Below, one piece after another: positions 49,401 to 62,880 of a DNA stretch of 64,000 nucleotides; positions within the stretch are counted from its first letter, which is position 1, and every line of letters starts with the position of its first letter. A model generated the notes under the pieces. That model was not told the DNA's origin, ran no database searches, and saw nothing but the letters and a program-made list of their open reading frames with translations. The DNA comes from Leptidea sinapis (lineage: Eukaryota; Arthropoda; Insecta; Lepidoptera; Pieridae): NCBI RefSeq assembly GCF_905404315.1, contig NC_066283.1, positions 9,486,001 through 9,550,000 on the forward strand, written 5' to 3'. A program made the translations under genes and the position numbers.

Positions 49401-51021
49401 CCGCCGCTCAAAAGTATGATAACTACATTATGGACATCGTAACCCAGGTTCTCGAGGGTGCTGAGAACAATTTTGTGATCATTTTTCAAATCCAATATGG
49501 CTGCCGCACAAAATTATGATTTCAGCAATATGGATATCGTATCCTAGGTTCTCGAGAGTGCAGAAAACAATTTTGGGATCATTTTCAAATCCAAGATGGC
49601 CGCCGCTCAAAAGTATGATAACTACATTATGGGTATCGTATCCCAGGTTCTCGAGGGTGCTGAGAACGATTTTGTGATCAGTTTTCAAATCCAAGATGGC
49701 CGCCGCTCAAAAGTATGATAACTACATTATGGGTATCGTATCCCAGGTTCTCGAGGGTGCTGAGAACAATTTTGTGATAATTTTTCAAATCCAAGATGGC
49801 CGCCGCACAAAAATATGTATTCAGCAATATGGATATCGTGTCCGAGGTTCTCGAGGGTGAAGAAATCAATTTTGGGATCATTTTTAAATCCGAGATGGCC
49901 GCCGCTCAAAAGTATGATCACTAGATTATGGATATCGTACCCGAGGTTTCCGAGGGTGCAGAGAAAGATTTTTTGGACAGTTTTCAAATCCAAGATGGCC
50001 GCCGCTCAAAAGTATGATAACTACATTATGGATATCGTATCCCAGGTTCTCGAGGGTGCTGAGAACGATTTTGTGATCATTTTTCCAATCCAAGATGGCC
50101 GCCGCTCAAAAGTATGATAACTACATTATGGGTATCGTATCCCAGGTTCTCGAGGGTGCTGAGAACAATTTTGTGATAATTTTTCAAATCCAAGATGGCC
50201 GCCGCACAAAATTATGATTTCAGAAATATGGATATCGTACCCGAGGTTCAAGAGGGTGCAGAGAAATATTTTGTGGACAGTTTTCAAATCCAAGATGGCC
50301 GCCGCTCAAAAGTATGATAACTACATTATGGTATCGTAACCCAGGTTCTCGAGGGTGCTGAGAACAATTTTGTGATAATTTTTCAAATCCAAGATGGCCG
50401 CCGCACAAAAATATGTATTCAGCAATATGGATATCGTGTCCGAGGTTCACGAGGGTGAAGAAAACAATTTTGGGATCATTTTTAAATCCGAGATGGCCGC
50501 CGCTCAAAAGTATGGTGACTAGATTATGGGTATCGTATCAGAGGTTCTCGAGGGTGCTGAGAACGATTTTGTGATGATTATTCAAATCCTAGATTGCCGC
50601 CGCACAAAATTATGATTTCAGCAATATGGATATCGTACCCGAGGTTCTCGAGGGTTAGAGAAAGATTTTGTGGTCAGTTTTCAAATCCAAGATGGCCGCC
50701 GCTCAAAAGAATGATAACTATATTATGGGAATCGTTTCCTAGGTTCTCGAGGGTGCAGAGAAAGATTTGGTGATCATTTTTCAAATCCAAGATGGCTGCC
50801 GCACAAAATTATGATTTCAGCAATATGGATATCGTATCCTAGGTTCTCGAGAGTGCAGAAAACAATTTTGGGATCATTTTCAAATCCAAGATGGCCACCG
50901 CTCAAAAGTATGATAACTACATTATGGGTATCGTATCCCAGGTTCTCGAGGGTGCTGAGAACGATTTTGTGATCATTTTTCCAATCCAAGATGGCCGACG
51001 CTCAAAAGTTTGATAACTACA
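46431..51021 (+). repeat. 2,288/2,388-bp HOR, two copies
   Basis: Markers at 46,811, 47,010, 47,191, 47,390 and 47,527 recur 2,288 bp later, while 47,832 and 48,386 recur 2,388 bp later, at 50,220 and 50,774. The second copy therefore holds one extra monomer, near 50,030-50,130. Private changes shared by the copies include AACTATATTATGGG and the 1-bp-shorter ACATTATGGTATCG (near 47,935 and 50,323). The second copy also has a 3-bp loss at GGGATCATTAAATCC (48,781). Confidence 0.82.
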
Positions 51022-53300
51022 TTATGGGTATCGTATCCCAGGTTCTCGAGGGTGCTGAGAACAATTTAGTGATAATTTTTCAAATCCAAGATGGCCGCCG
51101 CACAAAAATATGTATTCAGCAATATGGATATCGTGTCCCAGGTTCTCGAGGGTGAAGAAATCAATTATGGGATCATTTTTAAATCCGAGATGGCCGCCGC
51201 TCAAAAGTATGATCACTAGATTATGGATATCGTACCCGAGGTTCTCGAGGGTGCAGAGAAATATTTTGAGGACAGTTTTCAAATCCAAGATGGCCGCCGC
51301 TGAAAAGTACGATAACTACATTATGGGTATCGTAACCCAGGTTCTCGAGGGTGCTGAGAACAATTTTGTGATAATTTTTCAATTCCAAGATGGCCGCCGC
51401 ACAAAAATATGTATTCAGCAATATGGATATCGTGTCCGAGGTTCTGGAGGGTGAAGAAAACAATTTTGGGATCATTTTTAAATCCAAGATGGCCTTCGCT
51501 CAAAAGTATGATAACTACATTATGGGTATCGTAACCCAGGTTCTCGAGGGTGCTGAGAAGAATTTTGTGATAATTTTTCAAATCCAAGATGGCCGCCGCA
51601 CTAAAATATGTATTCAGCAATATGGATATCGTGTCCGAGGTTCTCGAGGGTGAAGAAAACAATTTTGGGATCATTTTTAAATCCGAGATGGCCGCCGCTC
51701 AAAAGTATGATGACTAGATTATGGGTATCGTATCAGAGGTTCTCGAGGGTGCTGAGAACGATTTTGTGATCATTTTTCCAATCCAAGATGGCCGACGCTC
51801 AAAAGTATGATAACTACATTATGGGTATCGTATCCCAGGTTCTCGAGGGTGCTGAGAACAATTTTGTGATAATTTTTCAAATCCAAGATGGCCGCCGCAC
51901 AAAAATATGTATTCAGCAATATGGATATCGTGTCCCAGGTTCTCGAGGGTGAAGAAATCAATTTTGGGATCATTTTTAAATCCGAGATGGCCGCCGCTCA
52001 AAAGTATGATCACTAGATTATGGATATCGTACCCGAGGTTCTCGAGGGTGCAGAGAAATATTTTGAGGACAGTTTTCAAATCCAAGATGGCCGCCGCTGA
52101 AAAGTACGATAACTACATTATGGGTATCGTAACCCAGGTTCTCGAGGGTGCTGAGAACAATTTTGTGATAATTTTTCAAATCCAAGATGGCCGCCGCACA
52201 AAAATATGTATTCAGCAATATGGATATCGTGTCCGAGGTTCTGGAGGGTGAAGAAAACAATTTTGGGATCATTTTTAAATCCAAGATGGCCTTCGCTCAA
52301 AAGTATGATAACTACATTATGGGTATCGTAACCCAGGTTCTCGAGGGTGCTGAGAAGAATTTTGTGATAATTTTTCAAATCCAAGATGGCCGCCGCACTA
52401 AAATATGTATTCAGCAATATGGATATCGTGTCCGAGGTTCTCGAGGGTGAAGAAAACAATTTTGGGATCATTTTTAAATCCGAGATGGCCGCCGCTCAAA
52501 AGTATGATGACTAGATTATGGGTATCGTATCAGAGGTTCTCGAAGGTGCTGAGAACGATTTTGTGATGATTATTCAAATCCTAGATTGCCGCCGCACAAA
52601 ATTATGATTTCAGCAATATGGATATCGTACCCGAGGTTCTCGAGGGTGCAGAGAAAGATTTTGTGGTCAGTTTTCAAATCCAAGATGGCCGCCGCTCAAA
52701 AGTATGATAACTACATTATGGGTATCGTAACCCAGGTTCTCGAGGGTGCTGAGAACAATTTTGTGATCATTTTTTAAATCCAAGATGGCCGCCGCACAAA
52801 ATTATGATTTCAGCAATATGGATATCGTACCCGAGGTTCTCGAGGGTGCAGAGAACAATTTTGTGATAATTTTTCAAATCCAAGATGGCCGCCGCACAAA
52901 AATATGTATTCAGCAATATGGATATCGTGTCCCAGGTTCTCGAGGGTGAAGAAATCAATTTTGGGATCATTTTTAAATCCGAGATGGCCGCCGCTCAAAA
53001 GTATGATCACTAGATTATGGATATCGTACCCGAGGTTCTCGAGGGTGCAGAGAAATATTTTGAGGACAGTTTTCAAATCCAAGATGGCCGCCGCTGAAAA
53101 GTACGATAACTACATTATGGGTATCGTAACCCAGGTTCTCGAGGGTGCTGAGAACAATTTTGTGATAATTTTTCAAATCCAAGATAGCCGCCGCTCTAAA
53201 ATATGTATTCAGCAATATGGATATCGTGTCCGAGGTTCTCGAGGGTGAAGAAAACAATTTTGGGATCATTTTTAAATCCGAGATGGCCGCCGCTCAAAAG
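51022..53300 (+). repeat. 797- and 997-bp repeats of central subtypes
   Basis: The segment at 51,110 recurs at 51,907 (797 bp, eight monomers) and at 52,904 (997 bp, ten monomers). Each copy holds the B-left/A-right recombinant, the CTGAAAAGTACG unit and an A'' unit; the first two also carry the GGCCTTCGCTC unit. All three share GTGTCCCAGG where older A'' units have GTGTCCGAGG. Confidence 0.78.
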
Positions 53301-56300
53301 TATGATGACTAGATTATGGGTATCGTATCAGAGGTTCTCGAGGGTGCTGAGAACGATTTTGTGATCAGTTTTCAAATCCAAGATGGCCGCCGCACAAAAT
53401 TATGATTTTTGCAATATGGATATCGTACCCGAGGTTCTCGAGGGTGCAGAGAAAGATTTTCTGGACAGTTTTCAAATCCAAGTTGGCCGCCGCTCAAAAG
53501 TATGATAACTACATTATGGGTATCGTAACCCAGGTTCTCGAGGGTGCTGAGAACAATTTTGTGATCATTTTTCAAATCCAAGATGGCCGCCGCACAAAAT
53601 TATGATTTCAGCAATATGGATATCGTACCCGAGGTTCTCGAGGGTGCAGAGAACGATTTTGTGATCATTTTTCAAATCCAAGATGGCCGCCGCTCAAAAG
53701 TATGATAACAACATTATGGGTATCGTATCAGAGGTTCTCGAGGGTGCTGAGAACGATTTTGTGATCATTTTTCAAATCCAAGATGGCCGCCGCACAAAAT
53801 TATGATTTTTGCAATATGGATATCGTACCCGAGGTTCTCGAGGGTGCAGAGAAAGATTTTCTGGACAGTTTTCAAATCCAAGATGGCCGCCGCTCAAAAG
53901 TATGATAACTACATTATGGGTATCGTAACCCAGGTTCTCGAGGGTGCTGAGAACAATTTTGTGATAATTTTTCAAATCCAAGATGGCCGCCGCACAAAAA
54001 TATGTATTCAGCAATATGGATATCGTGTCCGAGGTTCTCGAGGGTGAAGAAAACAATTTTGGGATCATTTTTAAAACCAAGATGGCCTTCGCTCAAAAGT
54101 ATGATAACTACATTATGGGTATCGTAACCCAGGTTCTCGAGGGTGCTGAGAAGAATTTTGTGATAATTTTTCAAATCCAAGATGGCCGCCGCACAAAAAT
54201 ATGTATTCAGCAATATGGATATCGTGTCCGAGGTTCTCGAGGGTGAAGAAAACAATTTTGGGATCATTTTTAAATCCGAGATGGCCGCAGCTCAAAAGTA
54301 TGGTGACTAGATTATGGGTATCGTATCAGAGGTTCTCGAGGGTGCTGAGAACGATTTTGTGATCATTTTTCAAATCCAAGATGGCTGCCGCACAAAATTA
54401 TGATTTCAGCAATATGGATATCGTATCCTAGGTTCTCGAGAGTGCAGAAAACAATTTTGGGATCATTTTCAAATCCAAGATGGCCACCGCTCAAAAGTAT
54501 GATAACTACATTATGGGTATCGTATCCCAGGTTCTCTAGGGTGCTGAGAACGATTTTGTTATCATTTTTCCAATCCAAGATGGCCGCCGCTCAAAAGTAT
54601 GATAACTACATTATGGGTATCGTATCCCAGGTTCTCGAGGGTGCAGAGAAAGATTTTGTGGTCATTTTTCAAATCCAAGATGGCCGCCGCAAAAAATTTT
54701 ATTTTTACCAATGTGGATATCGTGTCCGAGGTTCTCGAGGGTGCTGAGAACGATTTTGTGATCATTTTTCAAATCCAAGATGGCCGCCGCACAAAATTAT
54801 GATTTTTGCAATATGGATATCGTGTCCGAGGTTCTCGAGGGTGAAGAAAACAATTTTAGGAATGATCCGAGATGGCCGCGGCTCAAAAGTATGATAACTA
54901 CATTATGGGTATCGTATCCCAGGTTCTCGAGGGTGCTGAGAACAATTTTGTGATAATTTTTCAAATCCAAGATGGCCGCCGCACAAAAATATGTATTCAG
55001 CAATATTGATATCGTGTCCGAGGTTCTCGAGGGTGAAGAAATCAATTTTGGGATCATTTTATATCCGAGATGGCCGCCGCTCAAAAGTATGATCACTAGA
55101 TTATGGATATCGTACCTGAGGTTCTCGAGGGTGCAGAGAAATATTTTGTGGACAGTTTTCAAATCCAAGATGGCCGCCGCTCAAAAGTACGATAACTACA
55201 TTATGGGTATCGTAACCCAGGTTCTCGAGGGTGAAGAAAACAATTTTGGGATCATTTTTAAATCCGAGATGGCCGCCGCTCAAAACTATGATGACTAGAT
55301 TATGGGTATCGTATCAGAGGTTCTCAAGGGTGCTGAGAACGATTTTGTGATCAGTTTTCAAATCCAAGATGGCCGCCGCACAAAATTATTATTTCAGCAA
55401 TATGGATATCTTACCCTAGGTTCTCGAGGGTGCAGAGAAAGATTTTCTGGACAGTTTTCAAATCCAAGATGGCCGCCGCTCAAAAGTATGATAACTACAT
55501 TATGGGTATCGTAACCCAGGTTCTCGAGGGTGCTGAGAACAATTTTGTGATCATTTTTCAAATCCAAGATGGCCGCCGCACAAAATTATGATTTCAGCAA
55601 TATGGATATCGTACCCGAGGTTCTCGAGGGTGCAGAGAAAGATTTTGTGGTCATTTTTCAAATCCAAGATGGCCGCCGCAAAAAATTTTATTTTTACCAA
55701 TGTGGATATCGTGTCCGAGGTTCTCGAGGGTGCTGAGAACGATTTTGTGATCATTTTTCAAATCCAAGATGGCCGCCGCACAAAATTATGATTTTTGCAA
55801 TATGGATATCGTGTCCGAGGTTCTCGAGGGTGAAGAAAACAATTTTAGGAATGATCCGAGATGGCCGCCGCTCAAAAGTATGATAACTACATTATGGGTA
55901 TCGTATCCCAGGTTCTCGAGGGTGCTGAGAACGATTATGTGATCATTTTTCCAATCCAAGATGGCCGCCGCTCAAAAGTATGATAACTACATTATGGGTA
56001 TCGTATCCCAGGTTCTCGATGGTGCTGAGAACAATTTTGTGATAATTTTTCAAATCCAAGATGGCCGCCGCACAAAAATATGTATTCAGCAATATGGATA
56101 TCATGTCCGAGGTTCTCGAGGGTGAAGAAATCAATTTTGGGATCACTTTTAAATCCGAGATGGCCGCCGCTCAAAAGTATGATCACTAGATTATGGATAT
56201 CGTACCCGAGGTTCTCGAGGATGCAGAGAAAGATTTTTTGGACAGTTTTCAAATCCAAGATGGCCGCCGCTCAAAAGTATAATAACTACATTATGGGTAT

Positions 56301-59300
56301 CGTATCCCAGGTTCTCGAGGGTGCTGAGAACTATTTTGTGATCATTTTTCCAATCCAAGATGGCCGCCGCTCAAAAGTATGATAACTACATTATGGGTAT
56401 CGTAACCCAGGTTCTCGAGGGTGCTGAGAACAATTTTGGGATCATTTTCAAATCCAGGATGGCCGCCGCTCAAAAGTATGATAACTTCATTATGGACATC
56501 GTAACCCAGGTTCTCGAAGGTGCTGAGAACAATTTTGTGATCATTTTTCAAATGCAAGAGGCCGCCACACAAAATTATGATTTCAGCAATATGGATATCG
56601 TACCCGAGATTCTCGAAGGTGCAGAGAAAGATTTTGTGGTCAGTTTTCAAATCCAAGATGGCTACCGCTCAAAAGTATGATAACTATATTATGGGTATCG
56701 TAACCCAGGTTCTCGAGGGTGCTGAGAACAATTTTGTGATCATTTTTCAAATCCAAGATGGCCGCCGCACAAAATTATGATTTCAGCAGTATGGATATCG
56801 TACCCGAGGTTCTCGAGGGTGCAGAGAACGATTTTGTGATCATTTTTCAAATCCAAGATGGCCGCCGCACAAAATTATGGTTTCAGCAATATGGATATCG
56901 TACCCTAGGTTCTCGAGGGTGCAGAGAAAGATTTTATGGACAGTTTTCAAATCCAAGATGGCCGCCGCTCAAAAGTATGATAATTACATTATGGGTATCG
57001 TATCCCAGGTTCTCGAGGGTGCTGAGAACGATTTTGTGATCATTTTTCCAATCCAAGATGGCCGCCGCTTAAAAGAATGAAAACTAGATTATGGGAATCG
57101 TATCCTAGGTTCTCAAGGGTGCAGAAAACAATTTTGTGATCATTTTTCAAATCCAAGATGGCCGCCGCACAAAATTATGATTTCAGCAATATGGATATCG
57201 TACCCGAGGTTCTCGAGGGTGCAGAGAAAGATTTTGTGGTCATTTTTCAAATCCAAGATGGCCGCCGCAAAAAATTTTATTTTGACCAATGTGGATATCG
57301 TGTCCGAGGTTCTCGAAGGTGCAGAAAACAGTTTTGGGATCATTAATAAATCGGAGATGGTCGCCGCTCAAAAGAATGATAACTAGATTATGGGAATCGT
57401 ATCCTAGGTTCTCGATGGTGCAGAGAAAGATTTGGTGATCATTTTTCAAATCCAAGATGGCTGCCGCACAAAATTATTATTTCAGCAATATTGATATCGT
57501 ATCCTAGGTTCTCGAGAGTGCAGAAAACAATTTTGGGATCATTTTCAAATCCAAGATGGCTGCCGCTCAAAAGTATGATAACTACATTATGGGTATCGTA
57601 TCCCAGGTTCTCGAGGGTGCTGAGAACAATTTTGGGATCATTTTCAAATCCAAGATGGCCGCCGCTCAAAAGTATGATAACTGCATTATGGGTATCGTAT
57701 CCTAGGTTCTCGAGGGTGCTGAGAACAATTTTGGGATCATTTTCAAATCCAAGATGGCCGCCGCTCAAAAGTATGATAACTTCATTATGGGTATCGTATC
57801 CCAGATTCTCGAGGGTGCTGAGAACGATTTTGTGATCATTTTTCCAATCCAAGATGGCCGCCGCTCAAAAGTATGATAACTACATTATGGGTATCGTATC
57901 CCAGGTTCTCGAGGGTGCTGAGAACAATTTTGTGATAATTTTTCAAATCCAAGATGGCCGCCGCTCAAAAGTATGATAACTACATTATGGGTATCGTAAC
58001 CCAAGTTCTCGAGGTTGCTGAGAACAATTTTGTGAAAATTTTTCAAATCCAAAATGGCCGCCGCACAAAATTATGATTTCAGCAATATGGATATCGTACC
58101 CGAGGTTCTCCAGAGTGCAGAGAACGATTTCGTGATCATTTTTCAAATCCAAGGTGGCCGCCGCACAAAACTATAATTTCAGCAATATGAATATCGTATC
58201 CCAGGTTCTCGAGGAAGCTGAGAACAATTTAGTGATCATTTTTCAAATCCAAGATGGCCGCCGCACAAAACTATGATTTCAGCAATGTGGATATCGTACC
58301 CGAGGTTCTTGAGGGTGCAGAGAACGATTTTGTGATCATTTTTCAAATCCAAGATGGCCGCTCAAAAGTATGATAACTACATTATGGGTATAGTATCCGA
58401 GGTTCTCGAGAGTGCAGAAAACAATTTTGGGATCATTTTTAAATCCGAGATGGCCGCCGCTCAAAAGTATGATGACTAGATTATGGGTATCGTATCAGAG
58501 GTTCTCGAGGGTGCTGAGAACGATTTTGTGATCAGTTTTCAAATCCAAGATGGCCGCCGCACAAAATTATGATTTTTGCAATATGGATATCGTACCCGAG
58601 GTTCTCGAGGGTGCAGAGAAAGATTTTGTGGTCATTTTTCAAATCCAAGATGGCCGCCGCAAAAAATTTTATTTTCACCAATGTGGATATCGTGTCCGAG
58701 GTTCTCGAGGGTGCTGAGAACGATTTTGTGATCATTTTTCAAATCCAAGATGGCCGCCGCACAAAATTATGATTTTTGCAATATGGATATCGTACCCGAG
58801 GTTCTCGAGGGTGCAGAGAAAGATTTTCTGGACAGTTTTCAAATCCAAGATGGCCGCCGCTCAAAAGTATGATAACTACATTATGGGTATCGTAACCCAG
58901 GTTCTCGAGGGTGCTGAGAACAATTTTGTGATAATTTTTCAAATCCAAGACGGCCGCCGCACAAAAATATGTATTCAGCAATATGGATATCGTGTCCGAG
59001 GTTCTCGAGGGTGAAGAAAACAATTTTGGGATCATTTTTAAATCCGAGATGGCCGCCACCCAAAAGTATGATGACTAGATTATGGGTATCGTATCAGAGG
59101 TTCTCGAGGGTGCTGAGAACGATTTTGTGATCATTTTTCTAATCCAAGATGGCCGCCGCTCAAAAGTATGATAACTACATTATGGATATCGTACCCGAGG
59201 TTCTCGAGGGTGCAGAGAAAGATTTTGTGGTCATTTTTCAAATCCAAGATGGCCGCCGCACAAAATTGTGATAACTACATTATGGGCAGCGCATCCGAGG

Positions 59301-59600
59301 TTCTCGAGAGTGCAGAAAACAATTTTGGGATCATTTTTAAATCCAAGATGGCCGCCGCACAAAATTATGATTTCAGCAATATGGATATCGTACCCGAGGT
59401 TCTCGAGGGTGCAGAGAAAGATTTTGTGGTCATTTTTCAAATCCAAGATGGCCGCCGCAAAAAAATTTATTTTCACCAATGCGGATATCGTGTCCGAGGT
59501 TCTCGAAGGTGCAGAAAACAATTTTGGGATCATTTTTAAATCGGAGATGGTCGCCGCTCAAAAGAATGATAACTAGATTATGGGAATTGTATCCTAGGTT
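53301..59600 (+). repeat. Mixed segment with a 989-bp duplication
   Basis: Markers at 54,562 and 54,599 recur at 55,551 and 55,588 (989 bp). Both copies contain the same 7-bp-shorter join ATTTTAGGAATGATCCGAG (54,854 and 55,843), so they descend from one damaged unit. GCAAAAAATTTTATTTT, a variant of A', is common only here and up to about 60.5 kb. Outer markers return: B97 at 58,345 and CTATAATTTCAGC near 58,170. The longest run of length-matched B units is at 57,500-57,850. Confidence 0.75.
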
Positions 59601-62600
59601 CTCGATGGTGCAGAGAAAGATTTGGTGATCATTTTTCAAATCCAAGATGGCTGCCGCACAAAATTATGATTTCAGCAATATTGATATCGTATCCTAGGTT
59701 CTCGAGAGTGCAGAAAACAATTTTGGGATCATTTTCAAATCCAAGATGGCCGCCGCTCAAAAGTATGATAACTACATTATGGGTATCGTATCCCAGGTTC
59801 TCGAGGGTGCTGAGAACAATTTTGGGATCATTTTCAAATCCAAGATGGCCGCCGCTCAAAAGTATGATAACTACATTATGGGTATCGTATCATAGGTTCT
59901 CGAGGGTGCTGAGAACGATTATGTGATCATTTTTCCAATCCAAGATGGCCGCCGCTCAAAAGTATGATAACTACATTATGGGTATCGTATCCCAGGTTCT
60001 CGATGGTGCTGAGAACAATTTTGTGATAATTTTTCAAATCCAAGATGGCCGCCGAACAAAAATATGTATTCAGCAATATGGATATCATGTCCGAGGTTCT
60101 CGAGGGTGAAGAAATCAATTTTGGGATCACTTTTAAATCCGAGATGGCCGCCGCTCAAAAGTATGATCACTAGATTATGGATATCGTACCCGAGGTTCTC
60201 GAGGATGCAGAGAAAGATTTTTTGGACAGTTTTCAAATCCAAGATGGCCGCCGCTCAAAAGTATGATAACTACATTATGGGTATCGTATCCCAGGTTCTC
60301 GAGGGTGCTGAGAACGATTTTGTGATCATTTTTCTAATCCAAGATGGCCGCCGCACAAAATTGTGATAACTACATTATGGGCAGCGCATCCGAGGTTCTC
60401 GAGAGTGCAGAAAACAATTTTGGGATCATTTTTAAATCCAAGATGGCCGCCGCAAAAAATTTTATTTTCACCAATGTGGATATCGTGTCCGAGGTTCTCG
60501 AAGGTGCAGAAAACAATTTTGGGATCATTTTTAAATCGGAGATGGTCGCCGTTCAAAAGAATGATAACTAGATTATGGGAATCGTATCCTAGGTTCTCGA
60601 TGGTGCAGAGAAAGATTTGGTGATCATTTTTCAAATCCAAGATGGCTGCCGCACAAAATTATGATTTCAGCAATATTGATATCGTATCCTAGGTTCTCGA
60701 GAGTGCAGAAAACAATTTTGGGATCATTTTCAAATCCAAGATGGCCGCCGCTCAAAAGTATGATAACTACATTATGGGTATCGTATCCCAGGTTCTCGAG
60801 GGTGCTGAGAACAATTTTGGGATCATTTTCAAATCCAAGATGGCCGCCGCTCAAAAGTATGATAACTACATTATGGGTATCGTATCCCAGGTTCTCGAGG
60901 GTGCTGAGAACGATTATGTGATCATTTTTCCAATCCAAGATGGCCGCCGCTCAAAAGTATGATAACTACATTATGGGTATCGTATCCCAGGTTCTCGATG
61001 GTGCTGAGAACAATTTTGTGATAATTTTTCAAATCCAAGATGGCCGCCGATCAAAAATATGTATTCAGCAATATGGATATCATGTACGAGGTTCTCGAGG
61101 GTGAAGAAATCAATTTTGGGATCACTTTTAAATCCGAGATGGCCGCCGCTCAAAAGTATGATCACTAGATTATGGATATCGTACCCGAGGTTCTCGAGGA
61201 TGCAGAGAAAGATTTTTTGGACAGTTTTCAAATCCAAGATGGCCGCCGCTCAAAACTATGATAACTACATTATGGGTATCGTATCCCAGGTTCTCGAGGG
61301 TGCTGAGAACGATTTTGTGATCATTTTTCCAATCCAAGATGGCCGCCACTCAAAAGTATGATAACTACATTATGGGAATCGTAACCCAGGTTCTCGAGGG
61401 TGCTGAGAACAATTTTGGGATCATTTTCAAATCCAAGATGGCCGCCGCTCAAAAGTATGATAACTACATTATGGGTATCGTATCCCAGGTTCTCGAGGGT
61501 GCTGAGAACGATTATGTGATCATTTTTCCAATCCAAGATGGCCGCCGCTCAAAAGTATGATAACTACATTATGGGTATCGTATCCCAGGTTCTCGATGGT
61601 GCTGAGAACAAGTTTGTAATAATTTTTCAAATCCAAGATGGCCGCCGAACAAAAATATGTATTCAGCAATATGGATATCATGTCCGAGGTTCTCAAGGGT
61701 GAAGAAATCAATTTTGGGATCACTTTTAAAACCGAGATGGCCGCCGCTCAAAAGTATGATCACTAGATTATGGATATCGTACCCGAGGTTCTCGAGGGTG
61801 CAGATAAAGATTTTTTGGACCGTTTTCAAATCCAAGATGGCCACCGCTCAAAAGTATGATAACTACATTATGGGTATCGTATCCCAGGTTCTCGAGGGTG
61901 CTGAGAACGATTTTGTGATCATTTTTCCAATCCAAGATGGCCGCCGCTCAAAAGTATGATAACTACATTATGGGTATCGTAACCCAGGTTCTCGAGGGTG
62001 CTGAGAACAATTTTGTGATAATTTTTCAAATCCAAGATGGCCGCCGCACAAAATTATGATTTCAGCAATATGGATATCGTACCCGAGGTTCTCCAGGGTG
62101 CAGAGAACGATTTGGTGATCATTTTTCAAATCCAAGGTGGCCGCCGCACAAAACTATAATTTCAGCAATATGGATATCGTATCCCAGGTTCTCGAGGAAG
62201 CTGAGAACAATTTTGTGATAATTTTTCAAATCCAAGATGGCCGCCGCACAAAAATATGTATTCAGCAATATGGATATCGTGTCCGAGGTTCTCGAGGGTG
62301 AAGAAATCAATTTTGGGATCATTTTTAAATCCGAGATGGCCGCCGCTCAAAAGTATGATAACTACATTATGGGTATCGTATCCCAGGTTCTCGAGGGTGC
62401 TGAGAACAATTTTGTGATAATTTTTCAAATCCAAGATGGCCGCCGCACAAAAATATGTATTCAGCAATATGAATATCGTACCCGAGGTTCCCGAGGGTGC
62501 TGAGAACGATTTTGTGATCATTTTTCTAATCCAAGATGGCCGCCGCACAAAACTATGATTTCAGCAATATGGATATCGTACCCGAGGTTCTCCAGGGTGC

Positions 62601-62880
62601 AGAGAACGATTTGGTGATCATTCTTCAAATCCAAGGTGGCCACCGACACAAAACTATAATTTCAGCAATATGGATATCGTATCCCAGGTTCTCGAGGAAG
62701 CTGAGAACAATATTGTGATCATTTTTCAAATCCAAGATGGCCGCCGCACAAAACTATGATTTCAGCAATATGGATATCGTACCCGAGGTTCTCGAGAGTG
62801 CAGAAAACAATTTTGGGATCATTTTTAAATCCGAGATGGCCGCCGCTCAAAAGTATGATAACTAGATTATGGGTATCGTA
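59601..62880 (+). repeat. 995- and 598-bp repeats
   Basis: Markers at 59,629, 59,666 and 59,976 recur at 60,624, 60,661 and 60,971 (995 bp), and 60,971, 61,059 and 61,321 lead to 61,569, 61,657 and beyond at 598 bp. Private variants include GGATATCATGTCCG, GGGATCACTTTTAAATCC, GAACGATTATGTGATC and CTCGATGGTGC. The block at 55,943-56,380 is an outlying copy, 3,984 bp before 59,927. The end, from about 62,040, returns to outer subtypes (GTTCTCCAGGG, CTATAATTTCAGC). Confidence 0.78.

Noticed and set aside
57439..57852. The longest open frame (137 codons, minus strand) and many similar frames of 60-131 codons on both strands as protein genes
   Set aside because: They are read from successive satellite units. 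They stay open only where units are 99 bp (33 codons) or where the shared boxes lack stops, and 100-bp units shift the frame. Three frames of the same DNA are open at once in B units, which a rough estimate shows is not rare for a 33-codon repeat. No start context, domain or codon pattern supports coding.
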